Shown here piece after piece: positions 7,084 through 7,498 of a DNA stretch of 7,498 nt. The DNA comes from Bacteroidales bacterium. GTDB taxonomy: Bacteria; Bacteroidota; Bacteroidia; Bacteroidales; Muribaculaceae. Position numbers and translations under genes: made by a program. Location of the stretch: positions 1-7,498 of the forward strand of contig SFMJ01000080.1 in the NCBI GenBank assembly GCA_004553095.1, written 5' to 3'. The notes below the pieces were generated by a model, which was given only the letters and a program-made list of their open reading frames with translations, did not search any database and was not told the origin of the DNA. Each line of letters opens with the position of its first letter. The first letter of the stretch is position 1.

Positions 7084-7123
7084 AAACTATTGCTAAAGCA
7101 AACAATAAAACTATTGCTAAAGC
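7084..7123. repeat. 16-bp direct repeat with 24-bp period, candidate operator or leader element
   Basis: AAACTATTGCTAAAGC occurs identically at 7084-7099 and 7108-7123. Each copy contains the inverted pair TTGCT-AA-AGC(AA), complete in the first copy and shortened to GCT/AGC in the second. The block starts just downstream of the predicted metY -7 box, so it would overlap the transcription start and early leader. That position suits a repressor site. The divergent Lrp/AsnC-type gene at 7257 is the obvious candidate binder, but this is inference. Confidence 0.55.
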
Positions 7124-7127
7124 GCTA

Positions 7128-7159
7128 CAAAGTTACTATTATTTGGGTGTATATTCCAA
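7128..7159 (-). promoter_or_regulatory. Putative promoter of the metY-metF-metH unit
   Basis: On the minus strand TTGG at 7159-7156 is followed, after 20 bp, by TAACTTTG at 7135-7128. This fits the Bacteroidota arrangement of a TTTG-like -33 box and a TAnnTTTG -7 box 19-21 bp apart. Transcription would begin near 7120 and give a leader of roughly 100 nt holding the 24-bp-period direct repeat and the tandem short repeat. It is the best promoter match in the window. Confidence 0.6.
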
Positions 7160-7212
7160 GAAAATAATAAATTATAGTACATTGTTCGTTTTTACTATTA
7201 AATTATATTTTA

Positions 7213-7238
7213 TTTGTTCGGATTTATTACTAACTTTG
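7213..7238 (+). promoter_or_regulatory. Putative promoter of the Lrp/AsnC-type gene
   Basis: A -7 box TAACTTTG at 7231-7238 is identical to the box of the divergent metY promoter. It lies 18 bp before the ATG, so the leader would be very short. The upstream TTTG at 7213-7216 is only 14 bp away instead of the usual 19-21, so the -33 element is uncertain. Confidence 0.5.
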
Positions 7239-7256
7239 CGACAAAAATAGAACAGC

Positions 7257-7498
7257 ATGGAACAGGAGAAAACTAATTATCTTCCGGATGATATCGACAT
7301 ACGTATCATACAGGAGTTGCAACGCGATTCGCGACAATCGGTCAGGGAGTTGGCAGCGAGGGTACATCGGTCGCCGACACCGGTGTTTGAGAGGATGCGT
7401 CGATTGGAGCAGAATGGAGTGATCAGTGGTTATACCGTAAGGCTCAATTTGGAGAAAATAGGGAGGAACTTCACCGTATTTTGCAAGGTAAAATTAAA
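7257..7498 (+). CDS. Lrp/AsnC-family transcriptional regulator, N-terminal part (partial)
   Basis: The frame is open from the ATG at 7257 to the right edge, giving 80 complete codons. Residues about 10-60 form the family's winged helix-turn-helix: LPDDIDIRIIQELQRDSRQSVRELA, then HRSPTPVFERMRRLEQNGVISGYTVRLN. The second stretch holds the recognition helix and the hallmark RxxxLExxGVIxGY segment. The start of the C-terminal RAM/ligand-sensing domain (IGRNFTVFCKVKL) follows and is cut off. Lrp-type proteins bind DNA as dimers or higher oligomers and usually respond to amino acids. It is transcribed divergently from metY across 234 bp that carries a repeated operator-like motif, which suggests control of itself and of the methionine genes. 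The effector cannot be inferred from the visible part. Confidence 0.93.
   Translation, partial: MEQEKTNYLPDDIDIRIIQELQRDSRQSVRELAARVHRSPTPVFERMRRLEQNGVISGYTVRLNLEKIGRNFTVFCKVKL

Noticed and set aside
7023..7256. SAM-I or SAM-II riboswitch upstream of metY
   Set aside because: I found no SAM-I core elements. The GCTAAAG string reminiscent of SAM-II is on the wrong strand for metY and upstream of the predicted start of the regulator transcript.

Overview
The window looks like a chromosomal segment of a Bacteroidota, most likely a Bacteroidales gut or oral type. Four signs support this: TAnnTTTG-type -7 promoter boxes upstream of several genes, no convincing Shine-Dalgarno sites, AT-rich intergenic DNA around moderately GC-rich genes, and a secreted BspA-type leucine-rich-repeat protein. 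The genus cannot be fixed from the sequence.

Layout, left to right. (1) 1-419, minus: the N-terminal part of a secreted LRR_5/BspA-like protein, cut by the window edge. (2) 420-666: a divergent AT-rich promoter region. (3) 667-1149, plus: luxS. (4) 1160-4651, minus: metH, convergent with luxS and separated from it by only 10 bp. (5) 4735-5688, minus: metF. (6) 5712-7022, minus: an O-acetylhomoserine sulfhydrylase (metY-type). (7) 7023-7256: a divergent regulatory region with two promoters and a 16-bp direct repeat. (8) 7257-7498, plus: the start of an Lrp/AsnC-family regulator, cut by the right edge.

The three minus-strand genes run metY > metF > metH and read as a methionine-synthesis operon. 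MetY makes homocysteine from O-acetylhomoserine and sulfide. MetF makes 5-methyl-THF. MetH uses both to make methionine. LuxS, on the opposite strand, also yields homocysteine, from S-ribosylhomocysteine, and releases the AI-2 precursor DPD. The locus therefore covers both supply and consumption of homocysteine. The divergent Lrp-type gene is a plausible but unproven local regulator.

The most unusual feature is a short repeat, core TTTAAGGAACGCGCTCTTAA or its reverse complement. It occurs intact or degenerate at every gene boundary in the window: upstream of the LRR gene, luxS, metH, metF and metY, and at the luxS/metH junction. Some copies are tandem with a 15-bp period, and some supply the stop codon of the adjacent gene. 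The genes themselves are ordinary, and I see no previously undescribed multi-gene system. The repeat family is the part that deserves follow-up.
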